Assembly: GCA_009363875.1 (NCBI GenBank)
Contig: CM018695.1
Span: forward strand, 46,619,935-46,683,934
Origin: Mikania micrantha
Taxonomy: Eukaryota > Streptophyta > Magnoliopsida > Asterales > Asteraceae
DNA length: 64,000 nucleotides
Direction of reading: 5' to 3'
The position numbers were made by a program, and so were the translations under genes. Below the pieces are notes generated by a model. The model was given only the letters and a program-made list of their open reading frames with translations, ran no database searches and was not told where the DNA came from. This document shows positions 1 through 10,007 of the stretch, in pieces. How positions within the stretch are numbered: position 1 is the first letter of the stretch; each line of letters starts with the position of its first letter.

Positions 1-53
1 TTTTCAAATATATCGATGTTTACATATTTAGATTTAATATATATATATATATA

Positions 54-1685
54 GGGAAGGGTTCTAATGCTAACCTTAGAATCGAGCAATAACCTATTAA
101 CCTCACTATATTTAATAATCAAATTACAAGATGCTAATCTAATGGTTGATATTAAACTATAATATAATAATGTAATTGATTTGAAAGAAAAGGGAATAAG
201 AGTATTAATGTAATTTGCTATATTAAATATTTTACCCCATCTTTTTTTATACATCCATAACTTTTTTATACTATAATATTTTTTTATAAAAATTACACCA
301 TTTTACTCGTCTTTTTTTCTCTTTAATTTCGTTATAGTCTTGACTAGGTTTTTTTATTTTTTTTCGGATGTTCATATTTACACCACTGTAACAAGTATAA
401 AACTAACAAATTATTTGTAACGAGTTGTAACGAATTTGGGTTTACATTGTTGTATAATAAATAGGGGTTAAGTTTAAGAGTGTAAACGAGCCAAGCCGAT
501 CATGAGCTCGTTAATTACGTTATATTTTTGACTAGGTTTTTTATTTTTTCCGGATGCTCGTTAATTACGTTATATTCTTGATTTTGTAATGAATTTTGGT
601 TTTTAAAGTATTAAAATGTATTTACAATCTTGTAAATATAATTTTTAAAGTATGAAAATGTATTTACAATCTTGTAGATATAACGAATTTTGGTTTTATC
701 AACAAAATGTTATAGTATTTTTTTAAAGTATTAGAACGTATTACAATCTAGTAGATATAACGAATTTTGTTTTTTATCAACAAAATGTTATAGTATTTTT
801 TTAAAGTATTAAAATGTATTTACAATCTTGTAAATATAACGAATTTTGGTTTTTATCAACAAAATGTTATATTATTTTTTTAAAGTATTAAATATATTTA
901 CAATCTTGTAGATATAATTTTTTTAAAGTATTAAAACGTATTTACAATCTTGTATCTATAACGAAATTTTGGTTTTTATCAACAAAATGTTATATTATTT
1001 TTTTTAAAGTATTAAAATGTCTTTAAAATCTTGTAGATATAATTTTTTTAAAGTATTAAAACGTATTTAGAATCTAATAGATATAACTAATTTTGTTTTT
1101 TATCAACAAAATGTTATACTATTTTTTTAAAGTAATAAAATGTATTTACAATCTTGTAGATATAATTTTTTTATAGTATTAAAATGTATTTACAATCTTG
1201 TAGATATAACGAATTTTGGAGCATCCGGAAAAAATAAAAAAACGTAGTCAAGAATATAACGTAATTAACTAGATCGGGATCGGCTTGGCTCGTTTACACT
1301 CTTAAACGTTAGCCCTATTTATTCTACAACAATGTAAACCCCAAATTCGTTACAACTCGTTCCAAATAATTTGTTATTTTTATACTTGTTACAATGGTGT
1401 AAATACGAACATCCGAAAAAAAAAATAAAAAAACCTAGTCAAGACCATAACAGAATTAAAGAGAAAAATAAGAAGAGTAAAATGGTGCAATTTTTATAAA
1501 AAAATATTATAGTATAAAAAAGTTATGGATGTATAAAAAAAGAGGGGGTAAGTTAGTACATAAAGTAAATTAATAATTTACCTTTATCAAATAATAAAAG
1601 AAAAATCCATGTGTTTAATTATGATTGGGTAAAGAGAGTTAATGGGTTAGTGCTCTAAGTGTGAGTTAGTATTTGATCCCAATCC
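54..1685. mobile_element. Long foldback (TIR) element in TA microsatellite
   Basis: About 232-560 is repeated as an imperfect reverse complement at about 1213-1553; for example gagtgtaaacgagcc near 478 mirrors ggctcgtttacactc near 1282. The outermost parts (gggaagggttc at 54 and gatcccaatcc at 1685) are also related in inverted order. Both ends abut (TA)n runs at 41-53 and 1686-1700, so a target duplication cannot be defined. No coding capacity is visible. It is a non-autonomous hairpin-forming DNA element; TA-microsatellite targeting resembles rice Micron elements, but the family assignment is open. Confidence 0.75.
605..1215. repeat. Tandem repeat in the loop of the foldback element
   Basis: A degenerate unit of roughly 80-120 bp is repeated about six to eight times. 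Each unit holds aaagtattaaaatgtattt, acaatcttgtagatataa, cgaattttggtttttatc and aacaaaatgttata, with some units truncated. The array fills the space between the two inverted arms and contains no ORF. Confidence 0.8.
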
Positions 1686-2072
1686 TATATATATATATAT
1701 CTGTGTGTGTAAGGGATGTAGCACTGACGTAGTTCCTTCTTTCAGACGTGTACAGCTGTGTTACGTTTCTGTTACATCAGATTTTGTTATTCTTTTTAAA
1801 AAAATGTATTCGGCGCTTTCTACAATATGAACATATGAACCTAATGACGTTACCCAACAGTAAAAAAATGAAAAGAAAAAATATTTTTGATGGTTTTTTT
1901 CATTGTTTCCTCAAACAAAGGTGGTTTTCATAGTAACTTTATATATATATATATATATATACAGGAAAGATAATGAAAACTCGTTGAATCGAAGAAACTT
2001 AAAAAAATATTACCATTCAATTAATTTTAATATTTTTTTAATTACGAGGTTATAAATTTAATAATAAAAAAA
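1686..2072. other. AT-rich spacer with a foldback-family remnant
   Basis: No gene is visible. The part 1860-1935 (long A and T runs, then ggtggttttcatagtaact) resembles the right end of the foldback element at 10008-10402, so it is probably a half copy. A (TA)n run lies at about 1941-1961. The short ORF here has no recognisable features. Confidence 0.5.
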
Positions 2073-2121
2073 GGGATTGTTTATTCACACACCCTACTTT
2101 TTTAATTCAACACACCCCCTC
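2073..2121 (+). repeat. Left terminal inverted repeat of the MULE
   Basis: About 45 bp starting gggattgtttattcacac align at roughly 70 percent, judged by eye, with the reverse complement of 8420-8466. Confidence 0.5.
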
Positions 2122-2144
2122 CCTTTTTCATACGCCTCGAATAG

Positions 2145-2395
2145 ACTCCTACGTGGCGTACAACACCACCTGCAACCTTTGATCTCCATGTCGTACGCCA
2201 CGTACAGTACTATACGTGGCGTACGACATCTGACACCTGCAACCTTAAATTCTGAGATGTGATTGGTTAAATTTCATGTCGTACGCCACGTATAGTACTG
2301 TACGTGGAGTATATGTTTCTTGAATAAAATGCCTTGTTTATTTCCCATCACCACATTGAATTCTTATACGTGTAGTATGGTTCTATACGACACGT
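2145..2395. repeat. Subterminal hairpin array (TACGCCACGTA), left
   Basis: TACGTGGCGTA at 2150, the inverted pair TACGCCACGTA at 2194 and TACGTGGCGTA at 2213, another pair at 2282 and about 2301 (TACGTGGAGTA), and degenerate copies to about 2395. Each pair is separated by only 8-9 nt and can form a short hairpin. Confidence 0.8.
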
Positions 2396-2710
2396 CTACA
2401 CGTCTAAGACTAAAACAAATTTTTTTTTAACTTAAAATTGAAATAAAATTTGTAATGTTATAAATTTGAACATTTTTAACGTCTAATGATTTAAGCACCA
2501 TTTATAACATTATTATTAACGATTTTAGTTTTTAATATTAATTTCATTAATTTAATATTATTGTCGTTTTGCCAAAAATTAACATCAATCAACACAAATA
2601 CAATTTATATACAAATTAAAAAGATAAGCAAACAATCAAAACAAATCACAATATATATACATAAACAGTGTATATACAGTACAAGGAAAACAAATAAACT
2701 ACGGATCCTC
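2396..2710. other. AT-rich 3' flank of the ATHILA-like gene
   Basis: No gene is seen. On the minus strand this is the downstream side of the ATHILA-like gene and could hold its polyadenylation region; no clear signal was chosen. Confidence 0.5.
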
Positions 2711-4012
2711 TCAGAGAGGTGATGGCGGAAGGGGAGGAGGCTCGATACCTGCCTGCCTGGACCTCTCGATCTCGCGATCGATCATGCAGCGCAACATATC
2801 GCTCTGCCGAGACAGGATCCGATCGTGCTCCCTAGATCGTGTAGAAAGATCCTGGAGTATCTGATCGTGCACCCTGGATTGTGCAGAAAGATCCTGCAGT
2901 ATCGTCTTGAGGCGTGCCGGAAGCCTCACTGTATGGTATCTCCGCTGCGGATGCTGCGGGACGTAGTGAGCGCCTCCGTCCTCCCCCCCACCCTCCTCAT
3001 CACCCCCGCCACCCTCACCATCACCAGCCAAACCACCGTTGTCCCCCTCACCATCAGCACCCTCACGTCATGTCCAACTCCCACGCCCCCGTCTACGTCC
3101 ATCACTTGTAGGGGGAGGGACCCATATCACTCCTCGTACAAAGGAGAACCGGAGACCTACACCAGGAAAATCCTGGACGATCTTCATACCGAAGAGCGTC
3201 CGGCGATCGAGTCTGACTGGATCCACAGGATCAGATAGCTCCTCGATCGTGTCCTGGTGCAGATGACCCAGTGCTCGGCCTATAATGGTGATATAGGCAC
3301 CGCCATATATGGCTCCGCGCTGCTGCCAGTGGTAATACGTCGCGAAGTACTCGGCAAGGCAGCGTGCGAGCTGACATGTACGCCCGGTGATGAGGCAGTA
3401 CAAATAAAATAAATCCTGCAGCGTGCACCACTCGCGGCTTCTGCCATGTCCAGAAATCGACATGGCAATCAGCTGGTGCATATATCTAATCAAAGGGTCG
3501 CGGATGCGAGTCACTCTCGCCTTAGTCCCTCTAAAGGGATCATCGGCAATAAGAGGCCACCATGCACGTAAGGTGGCATCATCAATCTCAGTAATCCCCG
3601 CTGTGTACAGCGGGGTAACAGTCTCTGGCTCCCAGTATAGGCCAGTAATGACTGCGAACTCCGCCAGCGACAGGCGAAGCATGGTGAACACAATCTCCAG
3701 AACACCGCCTGGGCGATAAGTGAATGTTGAGAGGAACTCCACGACGACCTCCCTGTAAGAAGGCTGGAACGCCATCTCGAACAGCCGTCTCCACGACGTC
3801 TCCTCCCCGATCCAGCGCTCGGCGCACTCTCGCTCGCCTATCTCAGCGAGCACCTCCCAGTCAATAGCCTTCTGCCGGCCGATCTTCATGGTGCGAAACT
3901 TGGCGCACCGGCCAAATGCAGGCGATCCCTCCGGAAACTGTAGGATCGGGTGATCTGCCTGATCGTCGCCGTCGCCGCCGCCTCCAACCTCCGCATTTGA
4001 TCCCGACAACAT
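2711..4012 (-). pseudogene. ATHILA ORF1-like plant transposon protein, one in-frame stop
   Basis: Reading from the ATG at 4012 gives 314 residues to a TGA at 3068-3070. The same frame continues for about 118 codons to 2711, so a single nonsense codon splits a protein of about 433 residues. The first part has the layout of ATHILA ORF-1-like plant transposon proteins: RDPLIRYMHQLIAMSISG, then DLFYLYCLITGR, then a glycine-rich IYGGAYITIIGRALG block. The second part is a Gly/Glu-rich linker, a charged helix with a repeated ILQDLS(A/T)xSRxHD unit (coiled coil), and a Pro-rich tail. Molecular function is unknown. The ORF is strikingly GC-rich against AT-rich surroundings. A splice acceptor (GTGCAG) lies 2 nt before the ATG, suggesting an upstream 5' exon. 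ATHILA family membership is my recognition, not a search result; a distant relation to the plant mobile domain is an alternative. Confidence 0.6.
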
Positions 4013-4014
4013 AA

Positions 4015-4476
4015 CTGCACGTAAAAACGCACGAAATAAAAATTTAATTTATTAAAAATCAAAAAAAAATTTAGTGCCTGTACGCCACGTACAGATTTCT
4101 ACGTGGCGTACAGGGTGGAGTATGGCCTGTAGTATAGCCATACTCCACCCTGTACGCCACGTAGAAATCTGTACGTGGCATATAGGGTGGAGTATGGCTA
4201 TACTACATGCCATACTCCACCCTGTACGCCATGTAGAAATCTGTACGTGGCGTACAGGCACAGAACTATCCATAGAAAAAATGAGATGAATAATACGCCA
4301 CGTACAGTGTGCTACGTAGCGTATAGTTCTTAATCCTTTGAATTGGGGAGGAACAGTACGCCACATAGGGCCCTGTACGTGGCGTACTGTTCTTCGTTCA
4401 ACCTAGGTAACGCCTCCCAAACTTTAACCGTGTCAATCTAACCCATTCTAATGGTTAAAAAGCGAGAAAAACTTAC
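4015..4476 (-). other. Candidate 5' leader intron of the ATHILA-like gene
   Basis: On the minus strand an exon-like end (cattatag) is followed by gtaagt at 4476-4471. A pyrimidine-poor but valid ...tacgtgcag acceptor ends at 4015, 2 nt before the ATG. The 462-nt interval contains the palindromic TACGCCACGTA array. Inferred from splice-site sequence only. Confidence 0.45.
4075..4400. repeat. Central hairpin array A (TACGCCACGTA)
   Basis: Alternating inverted units of about 75 bp. TACGCCACGTA near 4081, 4156, 4298 and 4353 pairs with TACGTGGCGTA or close variants near 4101, 4175, 4247, 4313 and 4376. The intervening ggtggagtatggc blocks are themselves inverted relative to gccatactccacc, so whole units can fold into nested hairpins. 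Confidence 0.85.
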
Positions 4477-4614
4477 CTATAATGCTTAGAAGGAATATCG
4501 TAACAACTTTGGCTCAAATCCGCACGCGTATGGCTCGATATGAGGCTTGAAGGTCGAGAGAGTGTAAATGGCGTATATGCTGGAGGTTTGGAAGGCGTAT
4601 TCCCGATCACAGGG
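4477..4614 (-). promoter_or_regulatory. Possible 5' exon or promoter region of the ATHILA-like gene
   Basis: About 140 bp between the two central arrays has more balanced composition and lies directly upstream of the candidate donor site. No clear TATA box was identified, so this is only a positional inference. Confidence 0.25.
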
Positions 4615-4815
4615 TTATATAGGGACCTATACGTGTCGTACAGGTCCCTACGCCACGTACCGGTCCCTTTGTGTTATGAAACTGATACTCCACACATGTA
4701 CACCACATATAGGTCCCTACGTGGCGTATAGGGTGGATTATGTCCTGTATTATAGCCATACTCCACCCTGTACGCCACGTAGGGATCTATACGTGGCGTA
4801 CAGGCACAAATTTTT
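4615..4815. repeat. Central hairpin array B
   Basis: The same motif family as array A: cgtacaggtccctacgccac near 4635, tacgtggcgtatagggtgg near 4720 and the pair tacgccacgtag / tacgtggcgtac near 4781-4801. It separates the ATHILA-like gene from the transposase-OTU gene. Confidence 0.8.
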
Positions 4816-4984
4816 TTTATTTTTTTTAGTTTTGAATTTTTTTATAAATTAACTTTTTATTCGTGTTAAATACAGTTTCATTTAAAATAAATCAATATAA
4901 TTGACTTGTCCTTTTTCGCGACATATTTCTACGAATTGTTGTATACGTTGTCTATATATTTCTTCCCAAGAAGATGCGTTTGTT

Positions 4985-5395
4985 GTGTGATACTTATTCC
5001 AAACTGCACTTATTGTCGGCATCGGATAATCTCCTTCCAACTTGATGTTGACGAAATGATTGTTGTGTACATATACGAACGACTCGACTTGATGAGGGAT
5101 GACAGCTTCACTATCCGCGCTTATCCACAACGGAAAATATGTCTGAGAGCTTTTTATATTTATTAGGTGAACAATCACACCAGTTAATGCTGTTATAAAT
5201 GAAATTATACATGCCTTCTTGTATATTTTCAAATATCGACCGATATGCATCCCTATGTGTTTCCATCTTGTCTAACAGTTGCTATCGAACATAGAGCGAC
5301 ATATTTTCATCAAAACCTAAACCCACGGCAACAGCTCGGAAACCGCAGTTTCCGTCGGGCATTACCTCCTGTATGCATGAAATGTGACCGTGAAA
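4985..5395 (-). other. OTU cysteine protease domain within the MULE gene
   Basis: The motif MPDGNCGFRAVAVGLGF near 5370-5320 carries the Asp-Gly-Asn-Cys signature with the nucleophilic Cys, and VYVHNNHFVNIKLEGDYPMP near 5085-5025 carries the His expected late in the domain. A TAG at 5282 and a frameshift near 5200 separate them. Stretches such as TYFPLWISAD match what I know of OTU-like domains in plant transposon proteins. Domain identity is confident; substrate is unknown. Confidence 0.75.
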
Positions 5396-6409
5396 CAAAT
5401 TTGGTATTAAGCTTTTAAATCTGTTAAAATTCCAGATACTTTCGTTTTCAACGACCGATGGAAATGAAGCAGACTCTTGTGATAGTTGGATATGATCATT
5501 TTTTGCTTTAGCTTTCCCTCTTGAAGATGTTGACCGACTACGCTGTAGTGCATCAGTATGATTTTTAACCTTGGAATGTGTGTAAAAACTATGTCTGGAT
5601 TGATCAATGACGCTATGTTGTGAGTCCTGTTTCTTTTGTTGCTGCAATTTAGAACTAGGACGTCCACGAACGTCTTTTTGAACAACAGGCGGTTTCTTAT
5701 CACTTTTCCAAGGAAAAGCTGTAGCCAATATTTTTTTATCATACTTTTTTTCACTTCGGTCGGTTGTGTCATTATTTGTTGTTTCACGGCTTGTAACTGT
5801 TCTTCGACATTAATTTCTTCTTCGTCAAAAAATAACGGACGAGTATCAAGTTTGGTCCAGAACATATCTACGGCAGAAAGTGGAATTTTGGTATCTGAAA
5901 CAATTTTGATTATCAAAATTTGTATCAAATGAAAGACGTTTACTATAATAATTATGAAAGACGTTTATAATGTTACTTGTGTTTTCATAACAGATGTCAA
6001 GCACACGCCAAGCCACAACTGGTAAAAAGTTGACAGTTACATGTATGATTTCTGGTTCGCAATGCCTGTATCTTGCTTTTTTCAACAACAATCAGATCAA
6101 GAGCCTTGTGTGAAACCTTACCTCAAAGGTAATCAAAAAACGCTTTTTTGTGATGACTCATAGTTTTCACCTTGCGTGTCTCAAAACCGTGATTTATGTT
6201 CACCTCTTGTGAATTTACAACTTCGTCAACAAACCCGACAAGTGTGACAAGCGAACTATTTGGTGTTTTTAAATAACGTTTGAAGTTCGCGTGCTGACTT
6301 TCGACTCTGTTTGTATGTTGACCGAAGTTTCGGTTTTTGTTGGTCCAAGCAGATACAAACATTTCTTTGTAACTGTTCAACCATGTTTGCGTTAAATAGT
6401 TTAAAACGC

Positions 6410-6485
6410 CTGAAACAAAACGTAACCACATAATTAGTGTATATATCTTATATATGTATATATGTATGTATGTGTAAAAACTTAC
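6410..6485 (-). other. Intron of the MULE transposase gene
   Basis: 76 nt with donor gtaagtttttac and acceptor cgttttgtttcag. Splicing keeps the frame (phase 1) between KDKRR and VLNYLTQTWLNSY, joining the second catalytic Asp exon to the Glu exon. Confidence 0.75.
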
Positions 6486-7879
6486 GCCGCCGTTTGTCTT
6501 TGGTTAGCTGTTCGTATAACTTGTTATAATTGTATTGATAAATGTCTTCAGATGAAGACTCACACAATGTCGTCCACATATGATGGAATCTGTTCCAATC
6601 ACTGTTAGAAAAACTTGCCTTGCATTGTTTAGAAATGTTTTCGCTTATGTGCCACCTGCATAAGCTACTTGCGTCAGGAAATACCAGCTTACACGCATTC
6701 ATCAATGCAAGATCTCTGTCTGTTATTTTTACACGGGGCTCCATACACTTGTCTAACATTTCTTTCAGCTTCTGTATTACCCACAAGTAATTCTCTTCAC
6801 GTTCTTTTGCTATAAACGCATGTGCAATGCCAAACGTATGGTGTGTTGAAGTCACACCAACAATCTGTACAAACGGTATTCTATACATGTTCGTTTTGTA
6901 TGTGGCGTCAATCATCAGCACATGCGGGAACGCTCGCCAGTATGTGTACGACTTCGGATGACAGAAGAACACTTCCTCGACGACATTTGTTGCAGGATCT
7001 TCTCTGGTATAATACACATAGCCCTTAGAATGCAGTAGGTTTTCCAGAACCTGCATTGGAGTGGTATCTACTTTCTTTTCATTTTTTATTTTCTGTTAGG
7101 CGTTGTATATGTCCCTGATTACAGAAACATTATTAGGATTTTGCTTCTTGATAGTTGACAGAATATTGCGCGGGTCCATATGTTGTTCTGTCAGCTGTCC
7201 CACCATCTTTTGTTCATCTTGAGACAACCTTCTTACAAATAGATGCCCTTCTAGATGTTGAGCGGCCTCATGGTTATGCTCGTCATTTCGAACCTCTAAC
7301 TGCCAAAGAAGACGCTTTTCGTTGTAAACGCCAACCAATTTAAATGGACAGCCAATTTTCTTACTACCGGAGCGTCTACGCGTCGCTACGGTCTTGTGTT
7401 CGCCACCACGATCACAAACAAGCCATACCTTCTTTATAACGTCTCCTTTCTTTTTAGATCGAGCGGTGACTACAATACAACCGTTGTCAACCGCTCTGCT
7501 TTTTAACCAGGCAACCAGCTCATCATGAGACATAAATTCCTGATTGGTATCCCAAAACACTTTACCATGATGGCCCCTATCATAATAATCCTGCCCGCTA
7601 TTTTGTGTTTCTTAATATACATCATTAGCTTCATGTTTGTAAGAAGGCTGACTTTCCCATCCAAATTCTTGCTGGTTTTCGTAACTGTAAAAAGACTCAA
7701 CGCAAGGATCCTCATTTAAATCAGGAATCCTATTCACGTTGTATGCTTGAGAGTTGGGTACCTCGTTTAAATTAGGCAGCTCCTGAGGTTTACTGTCACC
7801 ATAATAAGATCGGCCCATAGAATCCTGTTCTATCTTGTCGTCTCCAAATAAGAAATTCATGTCCCGAAATGACATTATA

Positions 7880-8029
7880 TGAATACAATAAACAACTGAT
7901 AAAATTCAAATAGGAATTCGTAGAAAGAAGAACGCGAATGACGAATTATAAACGTTCGTTCGTTATATATATAAGAAATGGAATCTTACATCATTTCGTT
8001 ATTTGTATGAGATTTGTATTAAAAATTTT
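7880..8029. promoter_or_regulatory. Probable promoter side of the MULE transposase gene
   Basis: A 150-bp AT-rich gap between the transposase ATG (minus strand, 7875) and the right subterminal hairpin array. A tatatatataag run near 7961-7975 could hold a TATA box for the minus-strand gene. Positional inference. Confidence 0.3.
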
Positions 8030-8430
8030 TATACATGTCGTAGAGTACTGTACGTGGCGTATAAGATCCTTTTCAGTACAATCACAAGGGTGCAAAATCA
8101 ATTATTTGTCCTCTATACGCCACGTACAGGACTGTACGTATAGTATAGCATTCACATCATGAAGGTACCATACTGCTCTTCTCATATTATTGTCCTCTAT
8201 ATGCCATGTAGAGTACTGTACGTGGCGTACAACATCCTATCAATGCGCAGAGGTGTCAGTACTTTTGGTACGATGTTTTGTACGTGGCGTATAGTGTGAT
8301 ACGTGGAGTACAACACTCAATCATTGACAGAATGTCAGCCTATAATGTTTTACGTAACGTAGGGAGCTCTACGCCACATATAGATGCCTGTACGTGGTGT
8401 AGGGTACTGTACGACACGTCTAATGAGTGT
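8030..8430. repeat. Subterminal hairpin array (TACGCCACGTA), right
   Basis: Motif copies lie near 8052 (tacgtggcgta), 8115 (tacgccacgta), 8135, 8217-8230, 8279, 8309, 8371 and 8392, as inverted pairs and degenerate forms such as tacgtaacgta. It mirrors the left array about 70 bp inside the opposite end of the MULE. Confidence 0.8.
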
Positions 8431-8466
8431 GAAAATAAAGAATTGGGTGTGAGATTAACACAACCG
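8420..8466 (-). repeat. Right terminal inverted repeat of the MULE
   Basis: The reverse complement begins cggttgtgttaatctcacac and matches the left terminus at 2073 imperfectly (about 70 percent by eye). Confidence 0.5.
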
Positions 8467-8605
8467 TAAAAAATTTACATAAAAATATTTAATCCATAAA
8501 GTTTTGTGTGTAACTCATAAAATTTAATAAGTTTAAGTCCTACAATAGACATATATGAAACGTATAAGTTACATCTACGTAATAAAGCGAGCCACATATA
8601 TTATT

Positions 8606-9003
8606 GAGTAAATTGCACTTTTGGTCCTTTATGTTTACACAAAATTTCTGAGATAGTCCTTTATGTTTCAAAGTGTCAAAATCAGTCCTTTAAGTTTTCA
8701 AATTTTGCAAACTCGGTCCTTTCTCTGTTAACGTCGTTAAGTACTAACAGAATAAAAGACCATATATGAAAATTTATATAAACATAAAGCACCAAAAGTG
8801 ATGATTTTTTTGACATTTATGCCCCTATTCTGTTAATACTTAACGGCGTTAACGGAGAAAGGACCGAGTTTGCAACATTTGAAAACTTAAAGGACTGTTT
8901 TTGACATTTTGAAACATAAAGGACTGTTTTTGACATTTTGAAACATAAAGGACTATCTCTGAAATTTTGTGTAAAGATAAAGGACAAAAAGTGCAATTTA
9001 CTC
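8606..9003. mobile_element. Mutator-type MITE with perfect 9-bp TSD
   Basis: A 398-bp near-palindrome. The left end gagtaaattgcacttttggt mirrors the right end (agtgcaatttactc), and inner blocks (ctcggtcctttctctgttaac, gtcctttatgtttc) are also inverted. It is flanked by tatattatt at 8597-8605 and 9004-9012, a perfect 9-bp duplication as made by Mutator superfamily transposases. The right arm contains a 29-bp tandem duplication around ggactgtttttgacattttg. No coding capacity. Confidence 0.92.
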
Positions 9004-9012
9004 TATATTATT

Positions 9013-10007
9013 TTATTTTTTTACATTTCTAACTTTATAATAAAAATATGAAACCTAAAATAAAAAAATACAAAATTGATTGTTAATAGTTGTGTAAAGT
9101 TTTCTCGAAATTTAAGACATCCTTATGACTCTTCCCCTAAATATACATATATATACACATAAAGTTACTATGAAAAATCAATTTTTTCTGAAAATTAAAA
9201 ATAACTCTATTTAATCAATCACATAATTTGCATAAACTTTATTATTATTAATTTTAAAGGTATAAGGTAATATTACGTATTTTACTAAAAAAATCATTGT
9301 GTTTATTGTGTTATATATATTTAACAAAGTGTTAAATATATGTAACTGTTAAATATATGTAACACCATGTTGACAACAATCATGAAAATTGCTATTAAGT
9401 ATGCATAACGCAATAATTTATAATAATTTATAAATTATATGATTGATTGATAGTAGGGTCTAATTTTTTCTTAAAATTCAAAAGTTTCTTTATGATATTT
9501 CTATGTAACACACACATATAATTTATTATGTTACTTTTATGTTAATGGTTTTATAGATGATTAACTATTTGCAACAATAGTGTGTGTGCACGTATATACA
9601 TACAAGGAATTGGAAAAATTTTTATATAATACACACACATATATAATTTATTATGTTATTTTTATGTTAATGGTTATAAAGATAATTACATTTATGTTAA
9701 TGATTTAGACACAATAGACTGGAAAATTTTCATTTTTTTATAACAACAGTATGTTAATTTTAAAGATAAAAAATGTTTGTTTATATAATATATATTTCTA
9801 AAAAAATTATATCGTATAACAAAATTATGAATGCTTAAAAAATGTGAGAAGAAGTTGTCATGACTAAATTAAAGTTAAATAACTTTTCCCTTTTTTGAAT
9901 CGTCTATCTCAAATTTTATCTTATGATCTAATGGTTAATAATTTTTTTATAGTTTTTAGGATAAGAAAATTATTTAATTGAACCAACCCTATGTATACAT
10001 ATATATA
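9013..10007. other. AT-rich intergenic DNA with a local duplication
   Basis: No gene is seen. A block of about 55 bp (acacacacatataatttatt, then ttttatgttaatggtt) occurs near 9508 and again near 9632 as an imperfect direct repeat. The rest is low-complexity AT-rich sequence. Confidence 0.6.

Larger units (their letters stand above)
4882..7875 (-). pseudogene. MULE transposase fused to OTU protease domain, decayed
   Basis: From the ATG at 7875 the order is: an acidic N-terminus with PDLNEDP; a FAR1-type DNA-binding region (7560-7096, basic, ending RNDEHNHEAAQHLEGH); the MULE catalytic core with Asp in MIDATYKTN (about 6909), Asp in KITDRDLALMNA and Glu in TNRVESQHANFKRYL; a SWIM-like Cys cluster CNCQLFTSCGLACA (about 6030); a basic linker; and a C-terminal OTU domain. 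Introns are visible at 6485-6410 (gtaagt...tttcag) and probably about 6000-5895. Damage includes in-frame stops at 7612, 7096, 6123 and 5282, a frameshift in an A7 run near 5731 and another near 5200. Such a gene would cut and paste the element in the nucleus; this copy cannot make full-length protein. The function of an OTU tail on a transposase is unknown; deubiquitination is an inference from the fold. Confidence 0.8.
2073..8466 (-). mobile_element. Mutator-like element with transposase-OTU gene and ATHILA-like gene
   Basis: A unit of about 6.4 kb is bounded by imperfect inverted termini: the left end (ggattgtttattcacacacc at 2074) resembles the reverse complement of the right end (cggttgtgttaatctcacac, ending 8466). 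Inside, both genes are on the minus strand: a decayed MULE transposase with C-terminal OTU domain (7875-4882) and an ATHILA-ORF1-like gene (4012-2711). Arrays of inverted TACGCCACGTA pairs lie just inside both ends and between the genes, which ties the whole region together as one element. Flanking 9-mers (ataaaaaaa and taaaaaatt) share only an A-run, so the target duplication is unproven. The alternative is that the ATHILA-like part is a separate insertion; the shared arrays argue against this. Confidence 0.65.

Noticed and set aside
2825..3238. Plus-strand ORFs opposite the ATHILA-like gene
   Set aside because: They are antisense shadows of a GC-rich coding frame: Pro- and His-rich, without domain features.
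3068..4012. Plant mobile domain (MAIL1-like) host gene
   Set aside because: A LAEFAVITGLY stretch looks superficially similar, but the RDPLIRYMHQL, DLFYLYC and GGAYITII blocks fit ATHILA ORF1-like proteins better, and the gene lies inside a transposon.
2064..8475. 9-bp target duplication of the MULE
   Set aside because: ataaaaaaa and taaaaaatt agree only through an A-run, so this is not evidence of a duplication.
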